In this document: positions 42,718 to 52,539 of the stretch, piece by piece
How positions within the stretch are numbered: position 1 is the stretch's first letter
Layout of the letters: the number at the start of each line of letters is the position of its first letter
Origin: Pseudopedobacter sp044361595
GTDB lineage: Bacteria > Bacteroidota > Bacteroidia > Sphingobacteriales > Sphingobacteriaceae
Reading direction: 5' to 3'
DNA: 64,000 nucleotides
Assembly: GCA_044361595.1 (NCBI GenBank)
Contig: JBIKIN010000006.1
Coordinates: forward strand, 96,111-160,110
Program-made: the position numbers and the translations under genes
Notes under the pieces: generated by a model
What the model was told of the DNA's origin: nothing
The model's database searches: none
What the model saw: only the letters and a program-made list of their open reading frames with translations

Positions 42718-45183
42718 ATGGAAACAAACCCGCAACTCAAACTAGCTTCAGAATTTGTTCAATTTACAGACCGTAACATTTTCTTAACTGGTAAAGCGGG
42801 TACAGGAAAAACTACTTTTTTACACAACTTACGTAAAACTTGCCCCAAAAGAATGGTGGTTGTTGCACCTACTGGTGTTGCGGCTATTAATGCGGGTGGA
42901 AGCACTATTCACTCTTTTTTTCAATTGCCTTTTGGTCCTTTTGTAGCGACTTCGTTAAATCCGCATAGTGATAAAAGCAACCATGTGCGTAAAATGAACC
43001 GAGAGAAAATTAACCTTATTAAAAGTTTAGACCTATTGGTTATTGATGAAATTAGTATGGTGCGGGCTGATACTTTAGACGGCATTGATGAAGTTTTACG
43101 TCGCTACCGCGATAGAGAAAAACCTTTTGGCGGTGTGCAATTACTAATGATTGGCGATTTGCATCAGCTATCGCCCGTGGTAAAAGATGATGATTGGCGT
43201 ATTTTAAAAGATTACTACCCAAATTTATATTTCTTTAACAGTGCGGCATTAAGAGCATCGCAACCCATCAGTATTGAGCTAAAACATATTTATAGACAAA
43301 GCGATACTTACTTTATTGATATTTTAAATGCAGTTAGAGAAAATAAAATAAACGATGACGTTTTAGAGAAACTAAACGCCCGTTACATCCCTAATTTTAA
43401 TCCGCATGAAGACGAAGGTTACATTACTTTGAGCTCGCACAACCAAACAGCAAACCAAATTAACGAGGAAAAACTAAAAGAATTGACCACCAAAGCTTAC
43501 ACATTTGAAGCAGAGGTTAATGGAGATTTTCCAGAGTTTTTATACCCAAATGCTTACGAATTGGTTTTTAAAGAAGGGGCACAGGTAATGTTTGTTAAAA
43601 ACGACATTAACCGAGAAAAACTTTATTACAACGGTAAAATTGGCAAAATAACTAAAATTAAAGATGGCGTTGTTTATGTAAAATGCCCAGGCGATTACCA
43701 AGAAATTGGCGTAGGTAAAACCGAGTGGGAAAACAAAAAATTTGAGTTAAACCCACAAACCAAAGAAATTGAGGAGACTAAGGTAGGCTCGTTTTTTCAA
43801 TACCCTATTAAATTAGCTTGGGCCATAACCATACACAAAAGCCAAGGATTAACATTTGAGAAAGCAATTATAGATGCCAATTCATCTTTTGCACATGGCC
43901 AAGTGTATGTGGCTTTAAGCCGATGTAAAAGTTTTGAGGGCTTAGTTTTAAGAACACCCATTTCTAATAACAGCATTAGAACCGATGGAACAGTGGCTAC
44001 CTACACCAAAAATGCTGAGGAAAATGCTCCCACAGAAAATCATTTAATTGATTCTAAAATTAAGTTTCAACAAAATTTATTGTTCGATTTATTTGATTTC
44101 AGAAACTTAAAAATAAGCTTCTTTACGCTTAGAAAAATCGCTCAAGAAAATCATCATATCATTAGTTTAGGTTTTTTAGACAACTTAACCCAAACCATGG
44201 ATATGGTAGAAAAACATATTTATGAAGTTGCCGATAAGTTTAAAAGACAATTAAATACGCAATTAGTGCAACAATCATTACCCGAAGAAAATGAAGAGTT
44301 GCAAGAACGTGTAAAAAAAGCTTGCCATTACTTTATCAATGAACTCAATAAAATAGTTACCGAACTAGAAAAGGTGAATTTTGATGCCGATAATAAATCG
44401 GTTAAAAAGGCAATCACAGAGGCACAAGAAAATTTAAATAAACAACTTTTTATAAAGGATAATGCTTTAAAACTTTGTGTAAATGGTTTTGAAGTGCTGG
44501 CTTATTTAAAAACCAAAGCCAATGCCGAAATTGATTTTACAAACATCAAAAAAGAAACAGCAACCAAAACTACTCCGGCAAAAGCCCCTAAAGGAACCGA
44601 AAACGGAGATTTATATCTAGAGCTAAAAGCTTGGCGAGATAATTTAGCTGCAGAAAATGGCGGACCTGTTTATCAGATTTTACCTCAAAAAACCTTAGCA
44701 GATTTGGTGAAAGCTTTACCTTCTAACTTTGAAGAATTAGAAAGTATTAAAGGGATTGGCAAAATTAAAGTGAAAATGTATGGTAATGAGATATTAACCA
44801 TCATTGCAAATTATTGCGAGCGGATGGATATTTCTAGAACTCCGTTTCAACAATTAATTAAAACAAACAGTAAACCTAAGATTGATACCAAAGAAATCAG
44901 TTTTAACTTATTTAAAACCGGAAAAAGCATACCAGAAATTGCCGCAGAAAGAAGCTTTTCTACATCAACCATAGAAACGCATTTAATCCATTACATAGAA
45001 AATGGCCAAATGGATGTTAAAGATTTTGTCACTCAAGAATATATAAACATTATAGAAGATTATTTAATTCAAAACCCTACCACCGGACTTAACGATGCAA
45101 AAGCTGCTTTACCAGAAGAAATTACCTACAATGAAATTAGAGCGGTAATGAAAAGTATTGTGCTTAAAAATAGTGTAGGCTAA
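42718..45183 (+). CDS. Pif1-like superfamily 1B helicase with HRDC and helix-turn-helix domains
   Basis: The 821-residue protein has Walker A GKAGTGKTT near residue 26, VVVAPTGVAAINAGGSTIHSFF, Walker B LLVIDEISMV, LMIGDLHQLSPV and the C-terminal helicase motif LAWAITIHKSQGLTFEKA followed by ALSRC. After a coiled linker, about residues 640-705 form an HRDC domain (SNFEELESIKGIGKIKVKMYG), and about 725-815 an HTH_40-type domain (GKSIPEIAAERSFSTSTIETHL). This domain set is usual for Bacteroidota Pif1/RecD-like helicases acting in genome maintenance. Its 3' end overlaps the convergent pentapeptide gene by 4 bp. Confidence 0.94.
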   Translation: METNPQLKLASEFVQFTDRNIFLTGKAGTGKTTFLHNLRKTCPKRMVVVAPTGVAAINAGGSTIHSFFQLPFGPFVATSLNPHSDKSNHVRKMNREKINLIKSLDLLVIDEISMVRADTLDGIDEVLRRYRDREKPFGGVQLLMIGDLHQLSPVVKDDDWRILKDYYPNLYFFNSAALRASQPISIELKHIYRQSDTYFIDILNAVRENKINDDVLEKLNARYIPNFNPHEDEGYITLSSHNQTANQINEEKLKELTTKAYTFEAEVNGDFPEFLYPNAYELVFKEGAQVMFVKNDINREKLYYNGKIGKITKIKDGVVYVKCPGDYQEIGVGKTEWENKKFELNPQTKEIEETKVGSFFQYPIKLAWAITIHKSQGLTFEKAIIDANSSFAHGQVYVALSRCKSFEGLVLRTPISNNSIRTDGTVATYTKNAEENAPTENHLIDSKIKFQQNLLFDLFDFRNLKISFFTLRKIAQENHHIISLGFLDNLTQTMDMVEKHIYEVADKFKRQLNTQLVQQSLPEENEELQERVKKACHYFINELNKIVTELEKVNFDADNKSVKKAITEAQENLNKQLFIKDNALKLCVNGFEVLAYLKTKANAEIDFTNIKKETATKTTPAKAPKGTENGDLYLELKAWRDNLAAENGGPVYQILPQKTLADLVKALPSNFEELESIKGIGKIKVKMYGNEILTIIANYCERMDISRTPFQQLIKTNSKPKIDTKEISFNLFKTGKSIPEIAAERSFSTSTIETHLIHYIENGQMDVKDFVTQEYINIIEDYLIQNPTTGLNDAKAALPEEITYNEIRAVMKSIVLKNSVG

Positions 45184-45764
45184 TCTTTAATTTCTAATTG
45201 ATATTTAACCAACAAACCCGGCAAGCCAAAAGAACTAAATTTCGCTTTTTTTATTTGATTTATTTCAGGGTCGAGGGTGAAATTATAGGCTATAGAAAAG
45301 TCGGCTTTTTCTAGATTGGTTTGCTCAAACTTGGCGCTTGTTAAATCGCAATTGATGAATTTAGCTTCGTTTAAATCACATTCAATAAAATCAACTTCTT
45401 TAAGCAAACAATCATCAAAAATTGTTTTTCGCATCTTTTTTTGGTAAAAGGAGGCTAAAGTAAGGTTACAATTATTAAAGGTTACCTCAAACAAGAAATC
45501 ATTACAATGCGCAAATTGTAAGCCAAGGAGTTTACAATTACTAAAAGAAACGTTTCTAAAAGCTGTTGTTGCTAAATTAGCTAAACTCAAGTCACAATTC
45601 ACAAACTTTACATCTAGAAAAACAACACCAAACAAATCTGTTTTACTAAAATTGCAATTTTTAAAAACGCAATTCTCGTACTCGCCTTTCGTAAAAGATT
45701 TTAAGGCAAAATCCTCGTCTATAAATTGTTTATCTTCAAAATAAGGCTTATCTCCTGCTTTCAT
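45180..45764 (-). CDS. Pentapeptide repeat protein
   Basis: The 194-residue protein is mostly A(N/D)(L/F)xx-type pentapeptide repeats (for example FKNCNFSKTDLFGVVFLDVKF, CDLNEAKFINCDLTSAKF and QTNLEKADF), which fold into a right-handed beta helix. Some relatives mimic DNA and protect gyrase; most have no known role. The gene starts 9 bp after kup on the same strand and is probably co-transcribed with it. Confidence 0.92.
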   Translation of the reverse strand: MKAGDKPYFEDKQFIDEDFALKSFTKGEYENCVFKNCNFSKTDLFGVVFLDVKFVNCDLSLANLATTAFRNVSFSNCKLLGLQFAHCNDFLFEVTFNNCNLTLASFYQKKMRKTIFDDCLLKEVDFIECDLNEAKFINCDLTSAKFEQTNLEKADFSIAYNFTLDPEINQIKKAKFSSFGLPGLLVKYQLEIKD

Positions 45765-45773
45765 CGTTGAGAT

Positions 45774-47711
45774 TTAATAAACCCTATCTAAGGTAATTTG
45801 CTCGGCATCGCTAACCATTAACGGTACTTTCTCTACCGTTACAAAACTTAAATCTAAACCAAAACCTTTTTCTTCTGATAAGCTAAAATGCTTTAATAGT
45901 AAGTAATAATCTAAAATTATTTTCTCAAAAAACGAAAACTTACTACTTCTAGAGATCACTTTCTCTAATACCACAAACCTAAAATCGCCGATGATATTAA
46001 ACTTTTTTAACGATTCATATTGGCTAGTAATACTAACTTCGTTGCTCTGCACTAAATCTTCAACAACTTTTCTAAATAACAATGATATTTTTTGCTCAAC
46101 CCTAAAGCCTAATTTAAAGTCTATTCTAATGAGTTTGCCTTCTATTAAATGCTCTATTTTATATTCACTTGTATAAGGCTCGTCAACTACATCAACGTGT
46201 ACTAACCAATAAACATCCGCTCTTTTAGGCTTCTTTTGTGTGATTGAATAGATGATTTTAGCCTCAATTTCTGAGGAGAAATTCGCACTTGTTAAATAAA
46301 CCAACTGAGACGCAAATTTAGGGACCGATTGATCATTACTCAAAGCGGTAATGATATCATAGTACTTTTCTATCTCAACAAATTTCAAATACCTATTCTT
46401 AATTTTTCTGGCATTAAACCAAGCCCACATCACAGTAAACAAAATAGCGCCAATTAAGACAGTAAACCAGCCACCATGTAAAATCTTAAGAATGTTTCCC
46501 GAAAAAAATAGCAATTCTAGAGAACCATATACAACAAGAAAAATAGCAACAATATAACTTGGATATTTCTTTTTACGTAAATACACAGCTACCAAAATGG
46601 TGGTCATTAACATGGCAAGAGTAATAGAAAGACCATATGCTGCCTCCATCTCTTCAGACCGTTCAAAAATGTAAACAACGGCAACACACCCTATCCAAAG
46701 CAACCAATTCATACTAGGCACATAAAGTTGCCCTTTTTCTTCTGATGGATAATTGATTTTTACTTTAGGCCAAATATTTAATCTTACAGCTTCTGATATT
46801 AAAGTAAAAGAACCAGAAATTAAAGCTTGACTAGCAATCACAGCTGCTGCAGTAGCGATGGAGATTCCGAAAATAAGAAACCACTCGGGCATCATTCTAT
46901 AAAAAGGATTACGATCATCTAACAGCTGACCTTGAATTTGCCATAAATAAACCCCCTGACCAAAATAGTTAAGCAATAAACAAGTTTTAACATAAATCCA
47001 GCTAATTCTAATATTCTTTCTACCGCAATGCCCAAGGTCTGAATACAAAGCCTCTGCACCTGTTGTACACAAAAAGACAGCCCCTAAAATTGCTAAAGAA
47101 CCCGGACTATTAACTAGCAAATCGTAAGCATAATAAGGGTTTAATGCTCTTAAAATAATAGGATATTGTATAATATAACTTATACCTAAAACCCCCATCA
47201 TGGTAAACCAAATAAACATAATTGGTCCAAAAGCCTTACCCACTAAAGAAGTTCCAAACTGCTGTATAACAAATAAAATAGTAATGATAATAAGTACTAT
47301 AGGAATTGTTTGCAAGCCTGGGTAGAATATCTCTAAACCTTCTATTGCCGCAGAAATAGTAATTGGCGGGGTAATAATACCATCGGCAAGTAGCGCACAG
47401 CCTCCAATAATTGCAGGTATAATTAGCCACTTACTTTTTCTTTTAACCAAAGAATAAAGAGAAAAAATACCGCCTTCACCCTTATTATCAGCTTTAAGCG
47501 TAATCAAAACATATTTAATAGTAGTTTGAAGTGTTAGTGTCCAAAAAACACAGCTCAAGCCACCAAGTATTAATTGCTCACTAATAGTGCTAGTACCAAT
47601 AATTGCTTTAAAAACATATAATGGGGAGGTACCAATATCGCCATAAATGATACCTAAACTGATTAATAAACCTGCCGCAGAAAGTTTATTTAAATTATTT
47701 TGATTAGACAT
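45774..47711 (-). CDS. kup: KUP-family potassium uptake protein
   Basis: The 645-residue protein has the KUP N-terminus LISLGIIYGDIGTSPLYVFKAI and further signatures NKGEGGIFSLYSLVKRK, GGCALLADGIITPPITISAAIEGL and DLGHCGRKNIRISW. About twelve membrane helices are followed by a soluble C-terminal domain. It imports potassium with protons. The start is ATG 47711; the longer open frame to 47759 adds a Cys-rich stretch not found in the family. A pentapeptide gene follows. Confidence 0.96.
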   Translation of the reverse strand: MSNQNNLNKLSAAGLLISLGIIYGDIGTSPLYVFKAIIGTSTISEQLILGGLSCVFWTLTLQTTIKYVLITLKADNKGEGGIFSLYSLVKRKSKWLIIPAIIGGCALLADGIITPPITISAAIEGLEIFYPGLQTIPIVLIIITILFVIQQFGTSLVGKAFGPIMFIWFTMMGVLGISYIIQYPIILRALNPYYAYDLLVNSPGSLAILGAVFLCTTGAEALYSDLGHCGRKNIRISWIYVKTCLLLNYFGQGVYLWQIQGQLLDDRNPFYRMMPEWFLIFGISIATAAAVIASQALISGSFTLISEAVRLNIWPKVKINYPSEEKGQLYVPSMNWLLWIGCVAVVYIFERSEEMEAAYGLSITLAMLMTTILVAVYLRKKKYPSYIVAIFLVVYGSLELLFFSGNILKILHGGWFTVLIGAILFTVMWAWFNARKIKNRYLKFVEIEKYYDIITALSNDQSVPKFASQLVYLTSANFSSEIEAKIIYSITQKKPKRADVYWLVHVDVVDEPYTSEYKIEHLIEGKLIRIDFKLGFRVEQKISLLFRKVVEDLVQSNEVSITSQYESLKKFNIIGDFRFVVLEKVISRSSKFSFFEKIILDYYLLLKHFSLSEEKGFGLDLSFVTVEKVPLMVSDAEQITLDRVY

Positions 47712-47867
47712 TAACCTAATATTAGATTGCAAAAATAAATCATTTTTACAGCAATGCAACCTTTCTTGATAATAATCGTCTAAGTATTAAATTGGCGTAT
47801 TTTTTGTTAAAGATTGTTAAAAAGGATTTATTAATTATTAATTATAAAAATTGCTAAAATTTATTTA

Positions 47868-47875
47868 TACTTTTG
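47868..47875 (+). promoter_or_regulatory. -7-like element before the T9SS cargo gene
   Basis: TACTTTTG matches TAnnTTTG, 12 bp before the ATG. No -33 box at 19-21 bp. Confidence 0.35.
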
Positions 47876-47887
47876 GAGTAGATAAAA

Positions 47888-48442
47888 ATGAAAACCAATT
47901 ATTTTAAAATATCGCTAGTAATTATGTTATTGATAGCAAACTTTGCTACAATATTACCTGCTTTATCAAAAAATATTAGTTTAAGGAGAGACAGCGTTAA
48001 AACTTCTTTAAAATTTAAAGATAATAGACCAAATCGACCTGTTTATTTTAGCGCTTTACCAACAAAATTTGAACCTCTTACCAATAAAACTTCAATTAAA
48101 TTAAGTTCTAAAAGTTTATCTACGAGCAATAAAACTTTAGTAAGTAAAAATATTTCTAACGTTAATCTAGAGCAGGTTAAACCGTTAGATAATGTTAAAA
48201 TTTACCCTAATCCAGTTTCCAATCAGATTAACTTAACATATTCTCTTAAAAAAGAAAGTATAGTAACCGTTAAAATTATGGATTTACTAGGCAATGAGGT
48301 TCTTGTTTTGATGTCTAAAAAAATGGATGCAGGAGAACAATACAATAAGTTTTTGATAGAAACCAAATTAAGTAGTGGCTTTTATTTTGTAAGATTATCT
48401 GCCGGGTCAGATTCTATCATTAAAAGGATTTCCGTTTTATAA
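47888..48442 (+). CDS. Small exported protein with type IX secretion C-terminal sorting domain
   Basis: The 184-residue protein has a signal peptide (VIMLLIANFATILPALS), a polar Ser/Lys/Thr-rich stretch to about residue 100, and a T9SS type A sorting domain: VKIYPNPVSNQINLTYSL, VTVKIMDLLGNEVLVL, and SSGFYFVRLSAGSDSIIKRI. No cargo domain fits between the signal and the sorting domain. It therefore looks like a sorting domain with a disordered passenger. The product should be exported to the cell surface if the cell has a T9SS. Confidence 0.9.
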   Translation: MKTNYFKISLVIMLLIANFATILPALSKNISLRRDSVKTSLKFKDNRPNRPVYFSALPTKFEPLTNKTSIKLSSKSLSTSNKTLVSKNISNVNLEQVKPLDNVKIYPNPVSNQINLTYSLKKESIVTVKIMDLLGNEVLVLMSKKMDAGEQYNKFLIETKLSSGFYFVRLSAGSDSIIKRISVL

Positions 48443-48461
48443 AAAACAATAAAAAAATTAC

Positions 48462-48495
48462 AGCCCTGATGATTTTTTTCATCAGGGCTTTTTTA
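48462..48495 (+). terminator. Rho-independent terminator of the T9SS cargo gene
   Basis: A perfect 11-bp stem (48462-48472 with 48479-48489), 6-nt loop, T run. Confidence 0.92.
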
Positions 48496-48516
48496 TTTTC
48501 ACAAAAAATTAGAGAC

Positions 48517-49128
48517 ATGAAAATTATAGCCATTGGCAGAAATTATGCAGAGCATGCTAAAGAACTAAATAATCCATTACCTTCTGCACCAGTTTTATTT
48601 CTTAAACCTGATACTGCCTTACTAAAAGATAATAAGGCATTTTATCATCCTTCGTTCTCTCAAGACATACACCACGAGATTGAAATAGTGCTTAAAATTT
48701 GTAAGGAAGGGAAGTTTATACAAGAAAAATTTGCACATAAATATTTCGAAGAAATAGGTTTAGGCGTTGATTTTACAGCAAGGGACGTACAAGCTATCCA
48801 AAAATCAAAAGGATTACCTTGGGAAATAGCAAAAGCTTTTGACCACTCTGCTCCTATCAGTTCTTTTGTTCCTAAAACAAACTTTGAAGATTTAAACAAT
48901 TTAGATTTTAGTTTATCTATAAATGATGATGTGAAGCAAAACGGAAATACAAAAGATATGATTTTCAATTTTAATCAATTGATTTCCTACGCCTCGCAAT
49001 TTTTCACTTTAAAAAAGGGAGATTTAATATTTACAGGCACACCGTCTGGAGTGGGTAAAGTAAATATCGGAGATCGCATAAAAGGCTTTCTAAACCAAGA
49101 AGAGTTTTTAAACTTTGAAATTAAATAG
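48517..49128 (+). CDS. Fumarylacetoacetate hydrolase family protein
   Basis: The 203-residue protein begins KIIAIGRNYAEHAKELNN and carries FLKPDTALL, the metal-binding HHEIEIVL, LGVDFTARDVQ, KGLPWEIAKAFDHSAP and the C-terminal GDLIFTGTPSGVGKVN. Members of this family hydrolyse or decarboxylate beta-keto acids such as acylpyruvates. I start at ATG 48517, because upstream in-frame codons lie within the preceding terminator hairpin. An M23 peptidase gene follows 10 bp downstream. Confidence 0.94.
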   Translation: MKIIAIGRNYAEHAKELNNPLPSAPVLFLKPDTALLKDNKAFYHPSFSQDIHHEIEIVLKICKEGKFIQEKFAHKYFEEIGLGVDFTARDVQAIQKSKGLPWEIAKAFDHSAPISSFVPKTNFEDLNNLDFSLSINDDVKQNGNTKDMIFNFNQLISYASQFFTLKKGDLIFTGTPSGVGKVNIGDRIKGFLNQEEFLNFEIK

Positions 49129-49138
49129 TTTAAAACAA

Positions 49139-50848
49139 ATGTTTAGAAAAATAAAATCGGTAATATTATTAGTATTATTTATTTCTTCGATTGCAAATGG
49201 TCAAGAAAGTACCATACCATCCTTATCAAATAACTATTTTAGAAGTCCTTTAGATATCCCCTTATATTTAGCAGGCTCTTTTGGCGAAATAAGACCAAAT
49301 CATTTTCACTCGGGTTTAGATATTAAAACTAACCAAAGAGAAGGCTACCCAGTATATGCTGTTGCCGATGGCTACATTTCTAGAATAAGAGTACAGATTG
49401 GAGGATTTGGAAACGCATTATACGTTAGTCATCCAAACGGTTTAACTAGCGTTTATGCTCATTTGCAAAAATTTAATCCACGTATAGCGTTAGCACTTTT
49501 ACAAAACCAATACAGAGAGCAATCTTTTGCTCAAGATTTTGCGCTTACCCCTATAGAAATTCCAATTAAAAAAGGAGAAATTATTGCTTATAGTGGCAAT
49601 TCTGGCGGTTCTGCTGGTCCTCATTTACATTTCGAAATTAGAGATAGCCAAACCGAAGAAACCATTAATCCCTTAATTTTTGGTTTTGATGTGAAAGACC
49701 ACATTAAACCTGTAATCAATAGTTTATATGTATATCAAAATCACAACAATGTTTTTAATGAATTCACACCTAAGCAATTTTATGCTGTTAAAGGTGCAGG
49801 CGGAAATTATAGCCTAAGCAACAACGCTTTAATTAGTGTTAACGGCGAGTTTGGTTTAGGAATTTCTAGTTACGATTTGCAAGACGGTACATCCAATAGA
49901 AACGGCTTATTTTCTACCATCATTAAATTAGATGAAAACATCATTTATGAAACCATCATTAGTAAATTTTCATTTGATAATACAAGAGCAGTAAATGCAT
50001 ACATAGATTATGCTGCCAAACTAAATAGCGGAATTGTTATTCAAAAAGGATTTACAGCTCAAAACCCTAAAGTAAAGTTTTATAACAAACTGGTTAATAA
50101 CGGCTTAATCATCCTTACGGATGATGAATTACATGAGATTGAATATATCGTAAGTGACATTAAAGGAAATCAATCGGTTTTAAAATTTAAGGTTAAAAAC
50201 AATCCTAATTTGATTGTTAAAAGTGCCGCTAAAACCTCAAATCTTATAAACTGCTTAGAAGATTTTGTTTATCAAAAAAACAACTTAAACATATTTATCG
50301 CAAAAGGCACTTTATACAACGATTTAGACTTTAAAGTATCAGAAGTAGCAAAACCCGCTACCGGTGTTTCTAAAATTTATAAAATACAGAATAGGTTAAC
50401 ACCATTACATAACACTTTTAAAATCGGTATTAAGCCAGACACAAGTCTAAAAAACCTAGATAAATTATTTATTTACCATACCACGGCAGGTTATCAAGAA
50501 ACTAAACTAGAAAGCGGGGACCTTGTTGCTAATCCAAAAGTATTTGGTGATTTTTATTTACGATATGATAGCATCGCCCCTACTATCTTACCCATAAATA
50601 TAAGTGAAGGAATAAATTTAGGAACTCAAAAATCTATCAAACTAAAAATTGCTGATGCTTTATCTGGTATTAAAAGTTTTAATGCCTACATAGACAATAG
50701 ATGGGTTTTAGCCGAATATGAATTCAAGAATGGCAATGTTTGGCATACTTTTGATGAAAAAACAGGCTTTGGTAAACATACTTTTAAATTAGTTGTTACC
50801 GATAATAGAGATAACATTAAAACATATTTGGTTAACTTTTATAGATAA
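49139..50848 (+). CDS. M23 family metallopeptidase, exported
   Basis: The product is about 569 residues, with a signal peptide (KSVILLVLFISSIANGQ). The LytM/M23 domain is near the N-terminus: FGEIRPNHFHSGLDIKT gives the first zinc His and Asp, then AHLQKF and GPHLHFEIRDS with the HxH pair, so the site is complete. The remaining 370 residues are beta-rich, probably Ig-like. It likely cuts peptidoglycan cross-links or acts as an envelope endopeptidase. ATG 49139 gives the best signal peptide; ATG 49115 would overlap the previous gene. Confidence 0.93.
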   Translation: MFRKIKSVILLVLFISSIANGQESTIPSLSNNYFRSPLDIPLYLAGSFGEIRPNHFHSGLDIKTNQREGYPVYAVADGYISRIRVQIGGFGNALYVSHPNGLTSVYAHLQKFNPRIALALLQNQYREQSFAQDFALTPIEIPIKKGEIIAYSGNSGGSAGPHLHFEIRDSQTEETINPLIFGFDVKDHIKPVINSLYVYQNHNNVFNEFTPKQFYAVKGAGGNYSLSNNALISVNGEFGLGISSYDLQDGTSNRNGLFSTIIKLDENIIYETIISKFSFDNTRAVNAYIDYAAKLNSGIVIQKGFTAQNPKVKFYNKLVNNGLIILTDDELHEIEYIVSDIKGNQSVLKFKVKNNPNLIVKSAAKTSNLINCLEDFVYQKNNLNIFIAKGTLYNDLDFKVSEVAKPATGVSKIYKIQNRLTPLHNTFKIGIKPDTSLKNLDKLFIYHTTAGYQETKLESGDLVANPKVFGDFYLRYDSIAPTILPINISEGINLGTQKSIKLKIADALSGIKSFNAYIDNRWVLAEYEFKNGNVWHTFDEKTGFGKHTFKLVVTDNRDNIKTYLVNFYR

Positions 50849-50852
50849 AAAA

Positions 50853-51314
50853 ATGGTTGAATTAAACATTGGCGATAAAGCCCCAAATTTTACAGCAAAT
50901 AATCAGAATAGCGAAGCAGTTTCTTTAACCGATTTTACTGGCAAAAAAGTAGTATTATATTTTTATCCAAAAGACAACACACCTGGTTGCAATGCCGAGG
51001 CATGTAGTTTTAAAGATAACTACCAATTTTTAACAAGCCAAGAATTTGAAGTGGTGGGTGTAAGTACAGATGATGAAAAATCTCATAAAAAATTTGAAAC
51101 CAAGTTTGAATTACCATTTACTTTAATAGCAGATACCGATAAAGCGATTGTAAAAAAATATGGCGTATGGGTAGAAAAAAGCATGTATGGTAAAAAATAT
51201 ATGGGAACTGCAAGAAAAACCTTTATCATAGACGAAAACCAAAATATTATAGCCATTATAGATAAAGTAGATACTAAAAATGCTTCGCAACAAGTATTAG
51301 ATACATTGAAATAA
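50853..51314 (+). CDS. bcp: Thioredoxin-dependent thiol peroxidase (BCP/PrxQ)
   Basis: The 153-residue peroxiredoxin has the peroxidatic Cys in YFYPKDNTPGCNAEACSF, with the resolving Cys five residues later as in the alpha-type BCP/PrxQ group. VVGVSTDDEKSHKKF and the late RKTFIIDENQNI complete the fold. It reduces hydroperoxides with electrons from thioredoxin. The start is ATG 50853, 4 bp after the peptidase stop. A terminator follows. Confidence 0.96.
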   Translation: MVELNIGDKAPNFTANNQNSEAVSLTDFTGKKVVLYFYPKDNTPGCNAEACSFKDNYQFLTSQEFEVVGVSTDDEKSHKKFETKFELPFTLIADTDKAIVKKYGVWVEKSMYGKKYMGTARKTFIIDENQNIIAIIDKVDTKNASQQVLDTLK

Positions 51315-51332
51315 GCCTTTGATTTTTTTCTT

Positions 51333-51366
51333 AAAGCTATTTGAATAAACTTCAAATAGCTTTTTT
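51333..51366 (+). terminator. Rho-independent terminator of bcp
   Basis: AAAGCTATTTGA (51333-51344) pairs perfectly with TCAAATAGCTTT (51352-51363), 7-nt loop, then T residues. Confidence 0.88.
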
Positions 51367-51486
51367 ATTTTAATTTGAGTAAAGTAATAATATTATTGGG
51401 GTTCTAGCTCAACTTTAAATCCAATAATTTCATTTCGCATCATAATCTTTTACTTAATTTTACAAATTATAACTTAAGAAAGCTTG

Positions 51487-52539
51487 ATGCCTTTTCTTCG
51501 CCTTTTACTTTTCCCAATCTCTGTTCTATACGGCTTAATAACCTATTGTCGTAATAAATTATACGATTGGGGTATTTTTAAAAGCGAGTCATTTCAAATA
51601 CCTATAATATCTATTGGTAATTTAGAAGTTGGCGGTTCTGGAAAAACACCGATGGTAGAATATTTAATCAAATTCTTATCCACTAATTATAAAGTTGCTA
51701 CTTTAAGTAGAGGTTATGGAAGGCAAACCAAAGGGTTTAGATGGGTTAAACCCGATGATTTAGCAAAAAACAGCGGAGATGAACCATTACAAATTAAACA
51801 GAAGTTTAAATACATTGGAGTTGCGGTTTCAGAAAATAGAGTAATTGGTATTAAAGAAATTCAGAAACAGTACAATCTTATTTTAATGGATGATGCCTAT
51901 CAACACAGGGCAGTTGAACCGGGCCTAAGCATTTTATTGTTTGATTATCAAACTTTATACAAGTCTGCTATCTTGTTACCAGCTGGAAATTACAGAGAAT
52001 TAAAAAGCGGAAAATACAGAGCAGATATAATGATTGTAAGTAAGTGTCCTACCGATTTAAAAGATCAAGAAAAAGAAGAAATCATTAAACACCTTAATCC
52101 AAAATTATCTCAAAAAGTTTTTTTTAGTATCATTAGTTATCAGCAAGAATTAAAAAGTGTTTTTAGCAGTCATACCTTACCTATAAATCAAATTAATAAA
52201 GAAACTGATGTTGTTTTGTTAACAGGTATTGCAAAACCAAAACCCTTAGTTAATGAACTCAAGAAAATCACTAATCATATCATACACCATCAATATTTAG
52301 ATCATCATATTTTTACACCAAAAAATATGCTTAAACTTGCAAACGATTTTGGAAGCCTAAAAAATGCTAAAAAAATCGTCATCACAACAGAAAAAGATGC
52401 TGTGCGTTTAAACACTGTCGAGTTTAAAGCGATACTTGAAAAGGTACCTATTTATTATTGGCCAATACAAGTAGAATTTGCGCAACAGGATAAAATAAAT
52501 TTTGAAAAACTAATAACAGAGTATGCTCGGTCAAATTAA
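51487..52539 (+). CDS. lpxK: Tetraacyldisaccharide 4'-kinase
   Basis: The 350-residue kinase phosphorylates the 4' position of the lipid A disaccharide on the inner membrane. An N-terminal hydrophobic helix (RLLLFPISVLYGLITY) anchors it. The P-loop is VGGSGKTPMVEYL, followed by LSRGYGR, GDEPLQIKQKF and DDAYQHRAVEPGL. Start is ATG 51487; a TTG lies just before it. The purine nucleoside phosphorylase gene overlaps its end by 17 bp. Confirms a lipid A-bearing Gram-negative envelope. Confidence 0.96.
   Translation: MPFLRLLLFPISVLYGLITYCRNKLYDWGIFKSESFQIPIISIGNLEVGGSGKTPMVEYLIKFLSTNYKVATLSRGYGRQTKGFRWVKPDDLAKNSGDEPLQIKQKFKYIGVAVSENRVIGIKEIQKQYNLILMDDAYQHRAVEPGLSILLFDYQTLYKSAILLPAGNYRELKSGKYRADIMIVSKCPTDLKDQEKEEIIKHLNPKLSQKVFFSIISYQQELKSVFSSHTLPINQINKETDVVLLTGIAKPKPLVNELKKITNHIIHHQYLDHHIFTPKNMLKLANDFGSLKNAKKIVITTEKDAVRLNTVEFKAILEKVPIYYWPIQVEFAQQDKINFEKLITEYARSN

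Noticed and set aside
47712..47759. N-terminal extension of Kup with a Cys-rich start
   Set aside because: The KUP family begins close to the Met at 47711; the extension is just open frame.
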